From positions 248,001 to 312,000 of the forward strand of contig CAWIIX010000007.1 of the NCBI GenBank assembly GCA_963836195.1: DNA of 64,000 bases. The letters run 5' to 3'. This stretch comes from Trebonia sp963836195. GTDB taxonomy: Bacteria > Actinomycetota > Actinomycetes > Streptosporangiales > Streptosporangiaceae. Positions 1 to 8,771 of the stretch are shown piece by piece. The notes beneath the pieces were generated by a model that had not been told where the DNA came from, made no database searches, and was given only the letters and a program-made list of their open reading frames with translations. Within the stretch, counting starts at the first letter, position 1; the number at the start of each line of letters is the position of its first letter. A program made the position numbers and the translations under genes.

Positions 1-1247
1 CGGCCATCGTGCCGGTCGCGGTCCTGGTCCGGGTCGGCCTGGCCGACCCGGTCGCCGGGCTCACGATCGCCGCCACGCTGCCGCTCGTCCCGGTGTTCGG
101 CGCGCTGGTGGGCAAGATGACCGGCGCCTACGCCGAGCAGCGGTGGCGCGCTCTAGCGGTGCTCTCCCACCACTTCCTCGACGTGGTCTCCGGGTTGCCG
201 ACGCTGAAGGTGTTCGGGCGGTCGAAGGAGCAGCAGGCGCTGATCGGCCGGGTAACCGGCGACTACCGTCAGGCGACCATGGGCACCCTGCGGGTGGCGT
301 TCCTGTCCTCCCTGGTGCTGGAGCTGGTGGCCACCATGTCGGTCGCGCTGGTCGCGGTCGAGGTGGGGCTCAGCCTCGTCTACGGGCACCTCGGCCTCCG
401 GACCGGGCTCCTCGCGCTGATCCTGGCACCGGAGGCGTACCTGCCGCTGCGCCAGTCCGCGGCGCAGTTCCACGCCAGCGCCGACGGGCTAGCCGCCGCG
501 GATGCGGCCATCGAGGTCATCGAGACTCCGGCCCCGCCCACCGGAGATCGGCCTGCTCACGCCCCGCGCGCCATCCGCGCCGAGGCGGTCAGCGTCGTCC
601 ACCCCGGCCGGGTCCGGCCGGCCCCGGACCGCTTTTCCGCGCTCTTCCGGGCGGGAGAGATCACCGTGCTGGCCGGCCCCAGCGGGTCGGGTAAATCAAC
701 GCTGGTCGAGGTGCTGCTCGGCTTCGCCCAGCCGTCGGCCGGCCGGGTCCTCGTCGACGGTGATGACCTGGCAACTCTGGATGCAGAAACCTGGCGGGCG
801 CAGGTGGGCTGGGTTCCCCAGCAGCCGTACCTGTTCCCCGGCACGGTGGCGGCCAATATCAGGCTTGGCTGGCCAGATGCCCCGGACGACGCGGTCGCCG
901 TCGCGGCGCGGGCCGCCGCCCTCGACGACCTGCCGCTTGACCGGCTGGTGACCGAGCGCGGCGGCGGCCTCTCGTCCGGCCAGCGCCGCCGGGTCGCGCT
1001 CGCCCGGGCGCTGCTGCCCGGCCGGCCAGTCCTGCTCCTTGACGAGCCGACTGCGGGCCTGGACCCGGAAACGGAGGAGCGGGTCCTCGCCGCGCTGTCA
1101 GCGCAGGCCGCGGCCGGGCGGATCGTGCTGATCGCCGCCCACCATCCCCGCGTCATCGCCGCCGCTGACCGGGTGGCCTGGCTGACCATGGAAGAAGCCC
1201 CGGCCCTGGCCGCGCAGACCGCCCAGTACGAGGAGATCAGGGCATGA
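1..1247 (+). CDS. cydD: Thiol reductant ABC exporter subunit CydD, 5'-truncated by the window edge
   Basis: This is the C-terminal three quarters of an ABC half-transporter. The reading frame is open from the left edge, so the start lies outside the window. About 170 residues of a membrane domain are followed by an ATPase domain with Walker A GPSGSGKST, signature LSSGQRRRVALARAL and Walker B VLLLDEP. Pairing with the downstream cydC-type gene through a 4-bp ATGA overlap identifies it as CydD. CydDC exports cysteine and glutathione to the cell exterior and is needed for cytochrome bd assembly; cydAB would be expected just upstream. The signature has SSGQ instead of SGGQ. The family call is secure; the exported substrate is inferred from the family. 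Confidence 0.9.
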   Translation, partial: AIVPVAVLVRVGLADPVAGLTIAATLPLVPVFGALVGKMTGAYAEQRWRALAVLSHHFLDVVSGLPTLKVFGRSKEQQALIGRVTGDYRQATMGTLRVAFLSSLVLELVATMSVALVAVEVGLSLVYGHLGLRTGLLALILAPEAYLPLRQSAAQFHASADGLAAADAAIEVIETPAPPTGDRPAHAPRAIRAEAVSVVHPGRVRPAPDRFSALFRAGEITVLAGPSGSGKSTLVEVLLGFAQPSAGRVLVDGDDLATLDAETWRAQVGWVPQQPYLFPGTVAANIRLGWPDAPDDAVAVAARAAALDDLPLDRLVTERGGGLSSGQRRRVALARALLPGRPVLLLDEPTAGLDPETEERVLAALSAQAAAGRIVLIAAHHPRVIAAADRVAWLTMEEAPALAAQTAQYEEIRA

Positions 1248-2941
1248 CAACGTACTCACGGGCCCGCGACGGTCGGCGGCTCGGCCTGGCCGGCGCGGCC
1301 GGCACGCTGGCGGCCCTGTCGTCCATCGGCCTGCTGGCCACGTCGGCCTGGCTGATATCCAGGTCCGCCCAGCACCCCCCGGTGCTGTACCTGATGGTGC
1401 CGGTGGCGGCGGTGCAGGCCTTCGGGATCGGCCGCAGCTTCTTCCGGTACGCGGAACGGCTGGCCGGCCACGACGCCGCCCTCCGCATCCTCGCCCGCAT
1501 GCGGATGTCGGCCTACGACCGGCTGGAGCGCCTCGCCCCGGCCGGCACGGCCGCCTTCCGCTCCGGCGACCTGATCAGCCGGCTAGTCAGCGACATCGAC
1601 TCGCTGACCGACCGCTGGCTCCGCGTGCGCCTGCCGTACGCGGTCGCGCTGGCGACCGGGGCGGTGACGGTCGCGGTCATGGCCGCCCTGCAGCCGACGT
1701 CGGGCCTGGTCCTCGCCCTGTCGCTGACCGCCTCGGCGCTCGCCGCCCCGCTGCTCGCGAGCGTCATCGGCTACCGGGCCGAACTCCGGCTCGCGCCGCT
1801 GCGCGGCGAGCTCGCCGCCGCGACGTCCGACCTGCTGAGCGGCGCGGGAGAGCTCGCCGTGTTCAGCAGCAGCGCCGGCGCGCTGCGCGACGCGACCGCG
1901 GCCGGCGCGGCGGTCGCCCGGGTGCAGGCGAGGTCCGCGTACGCCCGCGGGCTCGGCGCGGCGGTGAGCACGCTGGCAGCCGGCGCGGCGCTGTGGCTGT
2001 GCCTGGCGTTCGGCGTCGAGGGAGTGCGGTCCGGTGCGGTGCCCGGCGTCGTGCTGGCCGTCCTGGTGCTGACCCCATTGGCAGCGCACGAGCTGTTCGG
2101 CGAGCTCGGGCCGGCCGCCCAGGAGATACCGCGGCTGCGTTCATCCGCTGCGCGGGTCTCTGACGTGCTGACCCGGCCGGACCCGGTGCGCGAGCCCGCC
2201 CGCCCGGCGCCGCTGCCGGTCGCGCCCTATGACATCCGGGTGTCGGGGCTGACGGCTCGTTGGGAGCCCGACGGCCCCGACGTGCTGCGCGGGGCGGACC
2301 TCCGGCTGCCGGCCGGGCAGCGGGTGGCGGTGACCGGGCCGAGCGGGTCCGGCAAGACGACGCTCGCGATGGTCCTGCTGCGGTTCCTGGAACCGTCGGC
2401 CGGTACGGTGACGCTGGCCGGGACGGACGTCACCGAGCTGGATTCCGGCGCCCTGCGGTCCGTCATCGGCCTGTGCGAGCAGGACGCGCACATCTTCGAC
2501 TCGACGCTGCGGGAGAACCTGCGGCTGGCCCGTCCGGCCGCCACCGATGCGGAGCTGCATGACGCCCTGGACCGGGCGCGGCTCGGCGACTGGGCCGACA
2601 GCCTGCCCGCGGGCCTTGACGCTCCCGTCGGCGAGCACGGCGCCCGGCTGTCCGGCGGTCAGCGGCAGCGCCTGGCCCTGGCCCGGGTGCTGCTGGCGGA
2701 CTTCCCCGTCGTCATCCTCGACGAGCCCGCCGAGCATCTGGACGAGGCAACGGCCGACGCCCTGACGGCCGACCTGCTGGCCGCCACCGCCGGGCGCACC
2801 GTGCTGCTGATCACCCACCGCCCCGTGCCCGCTGGCCGGGTGGACCAGGTGCTCCGGCTCTCTGGCGGCCGTCTGGCCGAGGTCCAGCCGCCCGAGCCTG
2901 GTCACCTCAGCATTCAGCGCCCTGACCTCCGGACGGCCTGA
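1244..2941 (+). CDS. cydC: Thiol reductant ABC exporter subunit CydC
   Basis: A 565-residue ABC half-transporter, full length for CydC. The N-terminal 300 residues hold the six-helix exporter membrane domain, beginning with a hydrophobic stretch at about residues 15-35. The C-terminal domain has Walker A GPSGSGKTT, signature LSGGQRQRLALARVL and Walker B VVILDEP. The ATG overlaps the cydD stop by 4 bp, so the two are translationally coupled and should form the CydDC heterodimer that exports thiols for cytochrome bd maturation. The linked CBS, alcohol dehydrogenase and acetyltransferase genes fit a low-oxygen setting. No clear terminator follows; a gene-end remnant lies at 2957-2990. Confidence 0.92.
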   Translation: MTTYSRARDGRRLGLAGAAGTLAALSSIGLLATSAWLISRSAQHPPVLYLMVPVAAVQAFGIGRSFFRYAERLAGHDAALRILARMRMSAYDRLERLAPAGTAAFRSGDLISRLVSDIDSLTDRWLRVRLPYAVALATGAVTVAVMAALQPTSGLVLALSLTASALAAPLLASVIGYRAELRLAPLRGELAAATSDLLSGAGELAVFSSSAGALRDATAAGAAVARVQARSAYARGLGAAVSTLAAGAALWLCLAFGVEGVRSGAVPGVVLAVLVLTPLAAHELFGELGPAAQEIPRLRSSAARVSDVLTRPDPVREPARPAPLPVAPYDIRVSGLTARWEPDGPDVLRGADLRLPAGQRVAVTGPSGSGKTTLAMVLLRFLEPSAGTVTLAGTDVTELDSGALRSVIGLCEQDAHIFDSTLRENLRLARPAATDAELHDALDRARLGDWADSLPAGLDAPVGEHGARLSGGQRQRLALARVLLADFPVVILDEPAEHLDEATADALTADLLAATAGRTVLLITHRPVPAGRVDQVLRLSGGRLAEVQPPEPGHLSIQRPDLRTA

Positions 2942-2956
2942 ACAAAGTTCTCGGCC

Positions 2957-2990
2957 GAGCTTGCGCAGGAACGGGTCGTCAGGCTCATAC
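2957..2990 (-). pseudogene. Remnant of a GNAT/acyl-CoA synthetase gene 3' end
   Basis: Positions 2957-2979 match 5298-5320 exactly over 23 bp. That second site is the 3' end of the large acetyltransferase gene at 5292-7685. Read on the minus strand this copy encodes YEPDDPFLRKL, against YELHDPFLRKLR at the intact gene's C terminus. It looks like the leftover tail of a second copy, now without a gene body. A conserved regulatory or structural use of the motif cannot be excluded. Confidence 0.5.
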
Positions 2991-2995
2991 AGTCT

Positions 2996-3655
2996 TCAGG
3001 CGCCGGCGTCAGTGTCGGGGCCGGGTCGCTGGGCTAGCCACTGCGCGTAGGACCGGGATTCGTCCAGGCCGGGTTCGACGCCTTCGGGCAGGGCGTCGGC
3101 GAACACGAGCACGGCGGCGGCCTCGAGCGTGCCGCGCAGCGTGCCGACTGGGCCGGTCGCCTCGAACCCCAGGGTCCACCAGTGGTGGCTGTTCGCGCGG
3201 ACCGTGGTGAGTTCTACCTCGCACTGCGGCTCCTCGCCCAGCCCGGGGGCGCGCGCCACGATCTGTCCGCTGGCCGGTGAGAACAAGCTGATGCGCCGTC
3301 TCTTGCGGACCGGCCTCCAGCCGGCTGTGTCGGGGAGGTCGGGGCTGAGCGGGCTGCAGGGGAACGACCACTTCTGCCAGGACTCCATGCGGCCGCTGGC
3401 CCGGCCCGGCACCTGGAGGATCCCGGGACTGCCGCCATAGACCTTCACCTCCAGTGCCCTGCTGCCGCGGATCTTCACCGACAGCTCGCTCAGCGGCGGA
3501 TGCAGTAGGTAGGTGTCCTGGCGGCTGTCCGTCAGAGCCGGGAACCGCCCGAACCATCCGGCCACCGAGGCCTCCAGTTGGCCCGGGAAGATCCACCGCA
3601 CCTCCAGGCTGCGGAGTCCTTCTGTGACCGGGCTATCAGGCGGGGCACCAGTCAT
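2996..3655 (-). CDS. Conserved hypothetical protein (219 aa)
   Basis: A soluble protein with no signal peptide or membrane segment. It starts at ATG 3655 after a good AGGAG site. Visible features are alternating charged strands (SVKIRGSRALEVKVYGG near residues 60-75, CEVELTTVRANSHHWWTLGFEATG near 150-175), a basic RKRRR patch, and two Trp-rich segments (WQKWSF, HHWWTLGFEA). The strand pattern and the EVELT-type sequence loosely recall CYTH/triphosphate-tunnel barrels, but I cannot confirm that family. It is convergent with cydC and lies 37 bp downstream of the DUF2252 gene on the same strand, so it may be the last gene of a leftward stress operon. Function unknown. Confidence 0.65.
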   Translation of the reverse strand: MTGAPPDSPVTEGLRSLEVRWIFPGQLEASVAGWFGRFPALTDSRQDTYLLHPPLSELSVKIRGSRALEVKVYGGSPGILQVPGRASGRMESWQKWSFPCSPLSPDLPDTAGWRPVRKRRRISLFSPASGQIVARAPGLGEEPQCEVELTTVRANSHHWWTLGFEATGPVGTLRGTLEAAAVLVFADALPEGVEPGLDESRSYAQWLAQRPGPDTDAGA

Positions 3656-3692
3656 TGCCTTCAGCTCCTGACGCCGTCGGCCGGCCGGGACC

Positions 3693-5168
3693 CTACAGGC
3701 CGGGTTCGGCGGCGAGCCGTCCCGAGGCGACGGCGTCGACGAGCGCTTTGTGGTCGCGTTCGTTCTGATCGGCGTACGCGCTCGCGAACCGGGTGATGGC
3801 CTTGTCGAAGACGTCGGATCCGCCGAGGTAGGCGGCGATGGCGATCCGGTCGCCGGAGCGCGCGTGCGCGCGGGCCAGTGTCCACCCGCAGGCCTGCCCG
3901 TAGATCCGCATGCCCTCCGGCTCCAGGTCCTCGATGTCGATGGAGTATTTCCAGTCCCGCAGCTGGCGGACGTAAAAGTCGCGCTGCTTGCCGTCCAGGT
4001 CGGCCTCGGCCCGCTGCCAGCCCAGGAAGATATCGCTGGACGCCTGCATCAGCCGCTGCCCGGCGACGACCCGCTGGCCCATGTCGGCGTACTTGCTGGC
4101 CCCCACGAAACGGCTGAGGACCGACGCCTCGGCCTCCTTGACCTGCAGGAACAGCGGATCGGACTCGTCGCGGCCGAGCATCAAGACGATCCAGCAGCGG
4201 GTCCCGACGCTGCCCACGCCGACGACCTTGCGGGCCATGTCGGCGTACTCGTATTCCTCGAGCAGGTACCGGCGGTCGGTTTCCAGCGTCCGCTCGTACT
4301 TGGCGAGCAGGTCCTGGATCTCCTGCGCGAAGATCTCCTCGTCCGTCTGCTTGGGCAGCAGGTCGGCGATCGGGACGATGAGGGGCGGGTCGGCGGTGAT
4401 CTGCGGCCGGCCATCGACAAGGTGGGTCAGCTTGGTCACTTCCTGCATGCTGTCCCGGGTTCGCGCCTTGGCCATCCCCTTGTCCACCAGCTTGCGCTGC
4501 CGCGCTTTCATCTGCGAGTCGAACTGCGACTTCAGCTGGTCCAGGTCCGCGTGCGCGTACCAGACATCCAGGTTCGTCATCTTCGCGAAGGTCCGCACCG
4601 CCTCCCGGTAGCTGGTCACGGTGGCCGTGACGATCTCACGGCGGTCCTTGCCCCGGAACCCGTTGCCGCGGGCCGCTACCTCCATGCTGGCGGCCAGCCG
4701 CTTGACGTCCCATTCCCACGGGCCGGGCGTCGTCTCATCGAAGTCGTTGACGTCGAAGACGAGGAGCCGGTCGACGGAGGCGAAGATCCCGAAGTTCGAC
4801 AGGTGCGCATCCCCGCACGCCTGCACCGCCAGCCCGGACACCGGAGTAAGGGACAGGTCGCTGGCCATCGGCAGCGCCGCGCCGCGGTAGTAGGTGAACG
4901 GGGACACCATCATCCGGCCCCAGCGGATGGGCACCAGTTCCGGGACCCGCGACTTGGCCTGCTCCTCCAGCAGGCCAAGCGGGTCGGGTCGGCCCGAACC
5001 GGGGTCGAATGCCGCATGGCTCTCACGCGGCACCTCGGCCCGCGCCTCCTTACCCCGCGCGGCACGCTCCGCCGGGGTGATCCGGTCCAGGCCCGACTCC
5101 AGCTGATACCGCTTCGCTTCCCGCTTCGTGGCCTGCGGGGGAACCCCGCGCGTCATAACGCTCATCAT
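3693..5168 (-). CDS. DUF2252 domain-containing protein
   Basis: A 491-residue cytosolic protein. The whole length matches the DUF2252 family, which has a distant protein-kinase/APH-like fold. Kinase-like motifs are visible: GDAHLSNFGIF (about residues 118-128), resembling an HGDxxxxN catalytic loop, followed by VFDVNDFDET, resembling the metal-binding loop. The N terminus carries the family's PxxxTPAERAARGKEARxxxPRxxHA region. Three in-frame ATGs lie close together (5168, 5165, 5156); I took the outermost. DUF2252 substrates are not established. It lies in the leftward set with the acetyltransferase, CBS and PNPOx-fold genes, separated from the former by 123 bp. Confidence 0.85.
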   Translation of the reverse strand: MMSVMTRGVPPQATKREAKRYQLESGLDRITPAERAARGKEARAEVPRESHAAFDPGSGRPDPLGLLEEQAKSRVPELVPIRWGRMMVSPFTYYRGAALPMASDLSLTPVSGLAVQACGDAHLSNFGIFASVDRLLVFDVNDFDETTPGPWEWDVKRLAASMEVAARGNGFRGKDRREIVTATVTSYREAVRTFAKMTNLDVWYAHADLDQLKSQFDSQMKARQRKLVDKGMAKARTRDSMQEVTKLTHLVDGRPQITADPPLIVPIADLLPKQTDEEIFAQEIQDLLAKYERTLETDRRYLLEEYEYADMARKVVGVGSVGTRCWIVLMLGRDESDPLFLQVKEAEASVLSRFVGASKYADMGQRVVAGQRLMQASSDIFLGWQRAEADLDGKQRDFYVRQLRDWKYSIDIEDLEPEGMRIYGQACGWTLARAHARSGDRIAIAAYLGGSDVFDKAITRFASAYADQNERDHKALVDAVASGRLAAEPGL

Positions 5169-5291
5169 CGCCTGCCCCCGATCCTCATCCTGCGTCGCCC
5201 ATGGCGGCCGGACATCACCCGCGACGGATGATCTCGGCTCCCGGTCGGCCGGGCTCCAACGAGCACGCTCAAACCGCGCTCGGGCGCTTCC

Positions 5292-7685
5292 TCAGCGGAG
5301 CTTGCGCAGGAACGGGTCGTGGAGTTCATACCGCGTCACCTTGATCCGCGCATCGACTGTATTCGCGCCAGCCGAACGGGGGTGGACGAGGCTGAGGTCA
5401 AGCTCGGTGATCTCGGGCAGGTCTTCGGCCAGCCGGGAGACACGCAGCAACAGGTCCCGGAGCCTCAGATCAGGGGAGGAGGCGGCCAGGTCGGGGTCGG
5501 ACTGGTCCCGGTCGGCGAGTAGCAGCGTGTCCGCGTCGGCGGTGGTTAGCGGCGCAAGCCTGGCCCCGTGGCCGGCCAGCGCCACCAGCGGCCCGAACAT
5601 CGGGTCATGAACGACCCGCACGGTGGCCTTGGTCGCATGCTCATCGGCCGTGACGGCGGGTTCCGCGAGCGGGATCCCGTAGCAGCGCAGCACGTCGGCG
5701 GTCTGGCTCGGCGACAGCCAGCCGCCGCTGGCGTCCGTGCGGAGGCAGTCGCGCACGACGGCGCGCGCGTCGGCGGCTCGCACGTCGGGGAAGGCGGGCA
5801 CCTCTCCGCGCGGCTCAGCGCGCCAGGCCCCGTACGTCGCCGCGCGGGCGATGGCCCCCGCCGCCGCCTGCGGGTACGCGTAAGCGGGGATCGTGTCGCC
5901 GAGCAGGCGCACGGATTCGGCCTGGTTCAGCACCACGGCCGCCAGCGGGACGCGGACGTCGGCCTGGCGGATGGCCTGGATCAGGTCCCCGGTGGCGCCG
6001 GTGGGCAGGACCAGGGCGATGACCGCGTGCACGTTCTTGTCCGCCGCGACCAGCTCCAGGCACTGCCGGAAGGCTTCGCCGGATATCGCGGCGGTGGTGT
6101 CCACCGGGCCGGCGATCGCGCCGTCGCCGCCAATCAGCGCGCGCAGCTCGCCGACGGTAGCCCCGCCCGGCCGGTATACGGTCAGGCCGAGGTCGGCGCA
6201 CGCGTCGGCCGCGAGCGCCCCGGCGCCGCCGATATTGGACACGATCGCGACCGTGCGGCCGGCCGGGACGGGCTGGGTGGCGAGCAGCGCGGCGGTTTCG
6301 ACCAGCTCGCCGAGGCCGGGCGCGGCGATGATGCCCACTTGCTCGAACAGCGCCTCGCGGCTGGCCAGCCCGGCCGCGGCCGGGTCCCGGGCGGCTGCGA
6401 ACGGTCCGGCGTGCACGGTGAGCAGCGGTATCCGGTCTCCGACCCGCCGCGCCGTCCGGCCGAACTTGCGGGGATTGCCGAACGACTCGATGTAGAGCAC
6501 GGCCAGCCTGGTCACCTCGTCCTGTTCCCACCACAGGAGCATGTCGTTGCTGGACACGTCGAGCTTGCGCCCGACCGACGCGAACGAGGAGATGCCGATG
6601 CCGAGCCGCGACAGCTGATCGACCACCGCCAGGCCGACGCCGCCGGACTGCATGACCAGCCCGGCCACGCCGGGCCTGGGATGGCTGGCGGCGAAGGTGG
6701 CGTTCAGGCCGAGGCCGGGCACCGCGATGCCGAAGGAGTCCGGCCCGACCAGCCGCATGCCGTGTCTCCTGCACACGGCGAGCAGGTCGGCGCAGGCGGC
6801 GGCGTCCAAGCCGGAGGTGATCACGGCGAGGGCCTTCACGCCGACCCGACCGCAGTCTTCGGCCACGCCAAGGACCGCCGGGGCGGGTACCGCGATCAGG
6901 GCGAGGTCCGGTGATTCGGGCAGATCCGCCACCGCCGGCGCGCAGCGCACGCCGCCGAGCTCCGGCGCCTGCGGGTGGACCGCGTAGAGGCGGCCCTCAT
7001 ACCCGCCGGTGCGGATGTTGTCGAGGATGGCCCGGCCCGGTGTGCCCGTCCGCCGGCTGGCGCCGATCACGACCACGGACTCCGGCGCGAGGACATGGCG
7101 CAGGCTGGCGGCCTCGGCGGTGCGCTCGCGGCGGGCCACCGTCTCCAGGAACGTGTCAAGCGCGGTGCCGGTGTCGTCCGCAGGGAGCGGGATCGTCACC
7201 TCGGCCACGCCATCGTCGTAGTGACGCTTGACCGGGAGCCCGGCGTCGGCGAACAGGTGCAGCATCGGGGTGTTCTGCGTCAGCGTCTGCGCGGTGAACG
7301 TGGTCACGCCCTGGCTCCTGGCGGCCGAGACTAGGTGCTCGAACAGGAGTGTGGCGATGCCCCGGTGGTGCATGTGCTCGGCGACCGCGAACGCGACCTC
7401 GGCGCTCGCCGTCGGTCCCTCCTCGTTGGCGGCGATGTAGAAGCTGGCGACGCCCACCACCTGGCCGTCCGCCAGCGCGAGCAGCGCGACCCGGCCCGGC
7501 GTGCCCGCCCGGCAGATCCGCTCCGCCTCGTTTTCGGCCGACAGCGGGCTGAAGCTGAAGAAGCGCAGGTAGATGTTGTCCGGTGACATCGCCGCGTGCA
7601 TCGCCTTGACGGCATCGAAGTCTGCTGGCGTGGCCGCACGGATCTCGACGGTCGTCCCGTCAGCCAGCAGCGCGTAGGTGTCCAT
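5292..7685 (-). CDS. GNAT acetyltransferase fused to a degenerate ADP-forming acyl-CoA synthetase module (Pat-like)
   Basis: 797 residues. An N-terminal GNAT domain (about 10-165, with acetyl-CoA-binding HHRGIATLLFEHL) is followed by a CoA-binding Rossmann domain (about 190-320, VVVIGASRRTGTPGRAI) and succinyl-CoA-ligase-like domains (about 330-650). In actinomycetes this architecture is typical of protein lysine acetyltransferases that modify acetyl-CoA synthetase and other enzymes. The C-terminal ATP-grasp is clearly short: the sequence runs from LRCYGIPLAEPAVTADEHATKAT straight into VRVVHDPMFGPLV. The family's usual VLK/HKTDVGGV nucleotide-binding block of roughly 70-80 residues is missing without a frameshift. 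The protein is therefore probably an acetyltransferase with a sensory, non-ligase module. The stop of the CBS gene is 16 bp upstream, indicating one operon. Confidence 0.85.
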   Translation of the reverse strand: MDTYALLADGTTVEIRAATPADFDAVKAMHAAMSPDNIYLRFFSFSPLSAENEAERICRAGTPGRVALLALADGQVVGVASFYIAANEEGPTASAEVAFAVAEHMHHRGIATLLFEHLVSAARSQGVTTFTAQTLTQNTPMLHLFADAGLPVKRHYDDGVAEVTIPLPADDTGTALDTFLETVARRERTAEAASLRHVLAPESVVVIGASRRTGTPGRAILDNIRTGGYEGRLYAVHPQAPELGGVRCAPAVADLPESPDLALIAVPAPAVLGVAEDCGRVGVKALAVITSGLDAAACADLLAVCRRHGMRLVGPDSFGIAVPGLGLNATFAASHPRPGVAGLVMQSGGVGLAVVDQLSRLGIGISSFASVGRKLDVSSNDMLLWWEQDEVTRLAVLYIESFGNPRKFGRTARRVGDRIPLLTVHAGPFAAARDPAAAGLASREALFEQVGIIAAPGLGELVETAALLATQPVPAGRTVAIVSNIGGAGALAADACADLGLTVYRPGGATVGELRALIGGDGAIAGPVDTTAAISGEAFRQCLELVAADKNVHAVIALVLPTGATGDLIQAIRQADVRVPLAAVVLNQAESVRLLGDTIPAYAYPQAAAGAIARAATYGAWRAEPRGEVPAFPDVRAADARAVVRDCLRTDASGGWLSPSQTADVLRCYGIPLAEPAVTADEHATKATVRVVHDPMFGPLVALAGHGARLAPLTTADADTLLLADRDQSDPDLAASSPDLRLRDLLLRVSRLAEDLPEITELDLSLVHPRSAGANTVDARIKVTRYELHDPFLRKLR

Positions 7686-7701
7686 CAGCCCGGCCGCCGG
7701 T

Positions 7702-8136
7702 TCAGGCCGCGCTTGCGAGGGCCCTGAGCAGGTCGCCCTGGCTGACGATGCCGATCAGCGTGCCGTCCTTGGCCACCACCGGCAACCGGCTGACCCGATA
7801 GGCGGTCATGACCTGCGCCGCCGTGGCGACGGTCTCATCGGGATGGATCGTCACCGCGGGCGCCGTCATCAGCTCTCCGGCCAGGATGACGGCGTGCCTC
7901 TGCACGCCGTGCCACTGCCGTCCGGCCGGGGGGCCCGGCCGGGCCCGCCATGCCGTCTTGTCACGTGCGGCGACCAGATCTGCTTCCGAGATCACGCCCA
8001 CCACACGCTGGTCCATGTGGACCACGGGCAGACCGCTGATCTGGTGCCTGGTCAGCAGGCGGGCGATCTCCTTGTAGGGGGTGAGCCGGTTGACGGTCAC
8101 CACCGGGGCCGTCATCACATCGCTTATGCACGTCAT
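7702..8136 (-). CDS. CBS-domain pair protein (Hrp1-like)
   Basis: 144 residues consisting almost entirely of two CBS domains. The first starts at ISDVMTAPVVTV and ends at GVISEADLVAARD; the second starts at ELMTAPAVTI and ends at GIVSQGDLLRAL. Such stand-alone CBS pairs bind adenine nucleotides; the mycobacterial homologue type Hrp1 belongs to the DosR dormancy regulon. The insert between the domains (residues about 63-80) is Arg/Pro-rich. It lies between the PNPOx-fold gene (32 bp upstream) and the acetyltransferase gene (16 bp downstream), likely in one operon. Its ligand is not deducible from sequence. Confidence 0.88.
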   Translation of the reverse strand: MTCISDVMTAPVVTVNRLTPYKEIARLLTRHQISGLPVVHMDQRVVGVISEADLVAARDKTAWRARPGPPAGRQWHGVQRHAVILAGELMTAPAVTIHPDETVATAAQVMTAYRVSRLPVVAKDGTLIGIVSQGDLLRALASAA

Positions 8137-8168
8137 GTCTGGTCACTTCCTGCCCGCTTAACGCGCCG

Positions 8169-8588
8169 TCAGGCGGAGCCGACCCGGCGGCCGGTGATGC
8201 GGGACGGCACGATCCGGACGAACAGCTCCCGGTCGCCCGGCGCCCAGGGCTCCACGCCCGCGGCGCGGGCCGCGTCCAGTTCGGCTCCCTCAACATGATG
8301 GGCCGGCCCCTGGACGAGGACGCTCCACCCGCGCCCGGCCGCCAGGTCGATCTCATCGATCTCGAACGCCACCCTGTAGTCGGCGTTGGCGATCCCGGTC
8401 CGCAGGTCCTCGTCCAGCGGCCCGTGCTCGGCCGTGCGGAACACGATTGCCCCGTCAAGCAGCTTGTAGTTCACCGGCAGGACGGCCGGCCCGTACCGGC
8501 CAACGTAGGCGATCCGGCCAATCCCTCCCGGCCCGATGAGGTGCAGGCACTCGTACTCGTCAAGCACTTCCAATACGCGGTCAGCCAT
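8169..8588 (-). CDS. Pyridoxamine 5'-phosphate oxidase-fold protein
   Basis: 139 residues of the PNPOx-like split-barrel flavin family, starting MADRVLEVLDEYECLHLIGPGGIGRIAYV. Visible family elements are the core strand block GRYGPAVLPVNYKLLDGAIVFRTAEHG and the terminal ELFVRIVPSRITGRRV. The start at ATG 8588 is set by a strong AGGAAGGAG site; a much longer open frame upstream is an antisense artefact over the alcohol dehydrogenase gene. Small actinobacterial members bind FMN, F420 or haem, and several belong to hypoxia regulons. It is the first gene of the leftward operon, divergent from the alcohol dehydrogenase across a promoter region carrying DosR-like palindromes. Confidence 0.85.
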   Translation of the reverse strand: MADRVLEVLDEYECLHLIGPGGIGRIAYVGRYGPAVLPVNYKLLDGAIVFRTAEHGPLDEDLRTGIANADYRVAFEIDEIDLAAGRGWSVLVQGPAHHVEGAELDAARAAGVEPWAPGDRELFVRIVPSRITGRRVGSA

Positions 8589-8659
8589 CGCGGCGCTCCT
8601 TCCTGGCATGGTGCTCGGAGGCCTGGTCGGCCTATTCACGACCCTAGCCGCGCACGGCC

Positions 8660-8710
8660 CGCGCGGGACGAGACTTTCGGTCCGCATCCCGGGACCTTTG
8701 GCCCATGCCC
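8660..8710. promoter_or_regulatory. Candidate DevR/DosR-type operators in a divergent promoter region
   Basis: GGGACCTTTGGCCC at 8691-8704 fits the imperfect palindrome GGGAC-N4-GGCCC, close to the NarL-family DevR/DosR core GGGAC-N4-GTCCC. A weaker second copy, GAGACTTTCGGTCC, lies at about 8670-8683. Both sit between the divergent PNPOx-fold and alcohol dehydrogenase genes, whose products are typical of hypoxia regulons. The regulator itself is not in the window, so the assignment rests on motif and gene content. Confidence 0.5.
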
Positions 8711-8771
8711 CCGGCTTGCGCTCGGGAGGAGGCTTGAAGCGACGGCAGCGAGTCCGCGATCGGAGATAGCC

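Noticed and set aside
3750..5231. 493-residue open frame on the plus strand across the DUF2252 gene
   Set aside because: It is the antisense shadow of a conserved gene; its composition (runs of Arg, Gly, Asp, Val) follows from GC-rich third positions and it has no domain.
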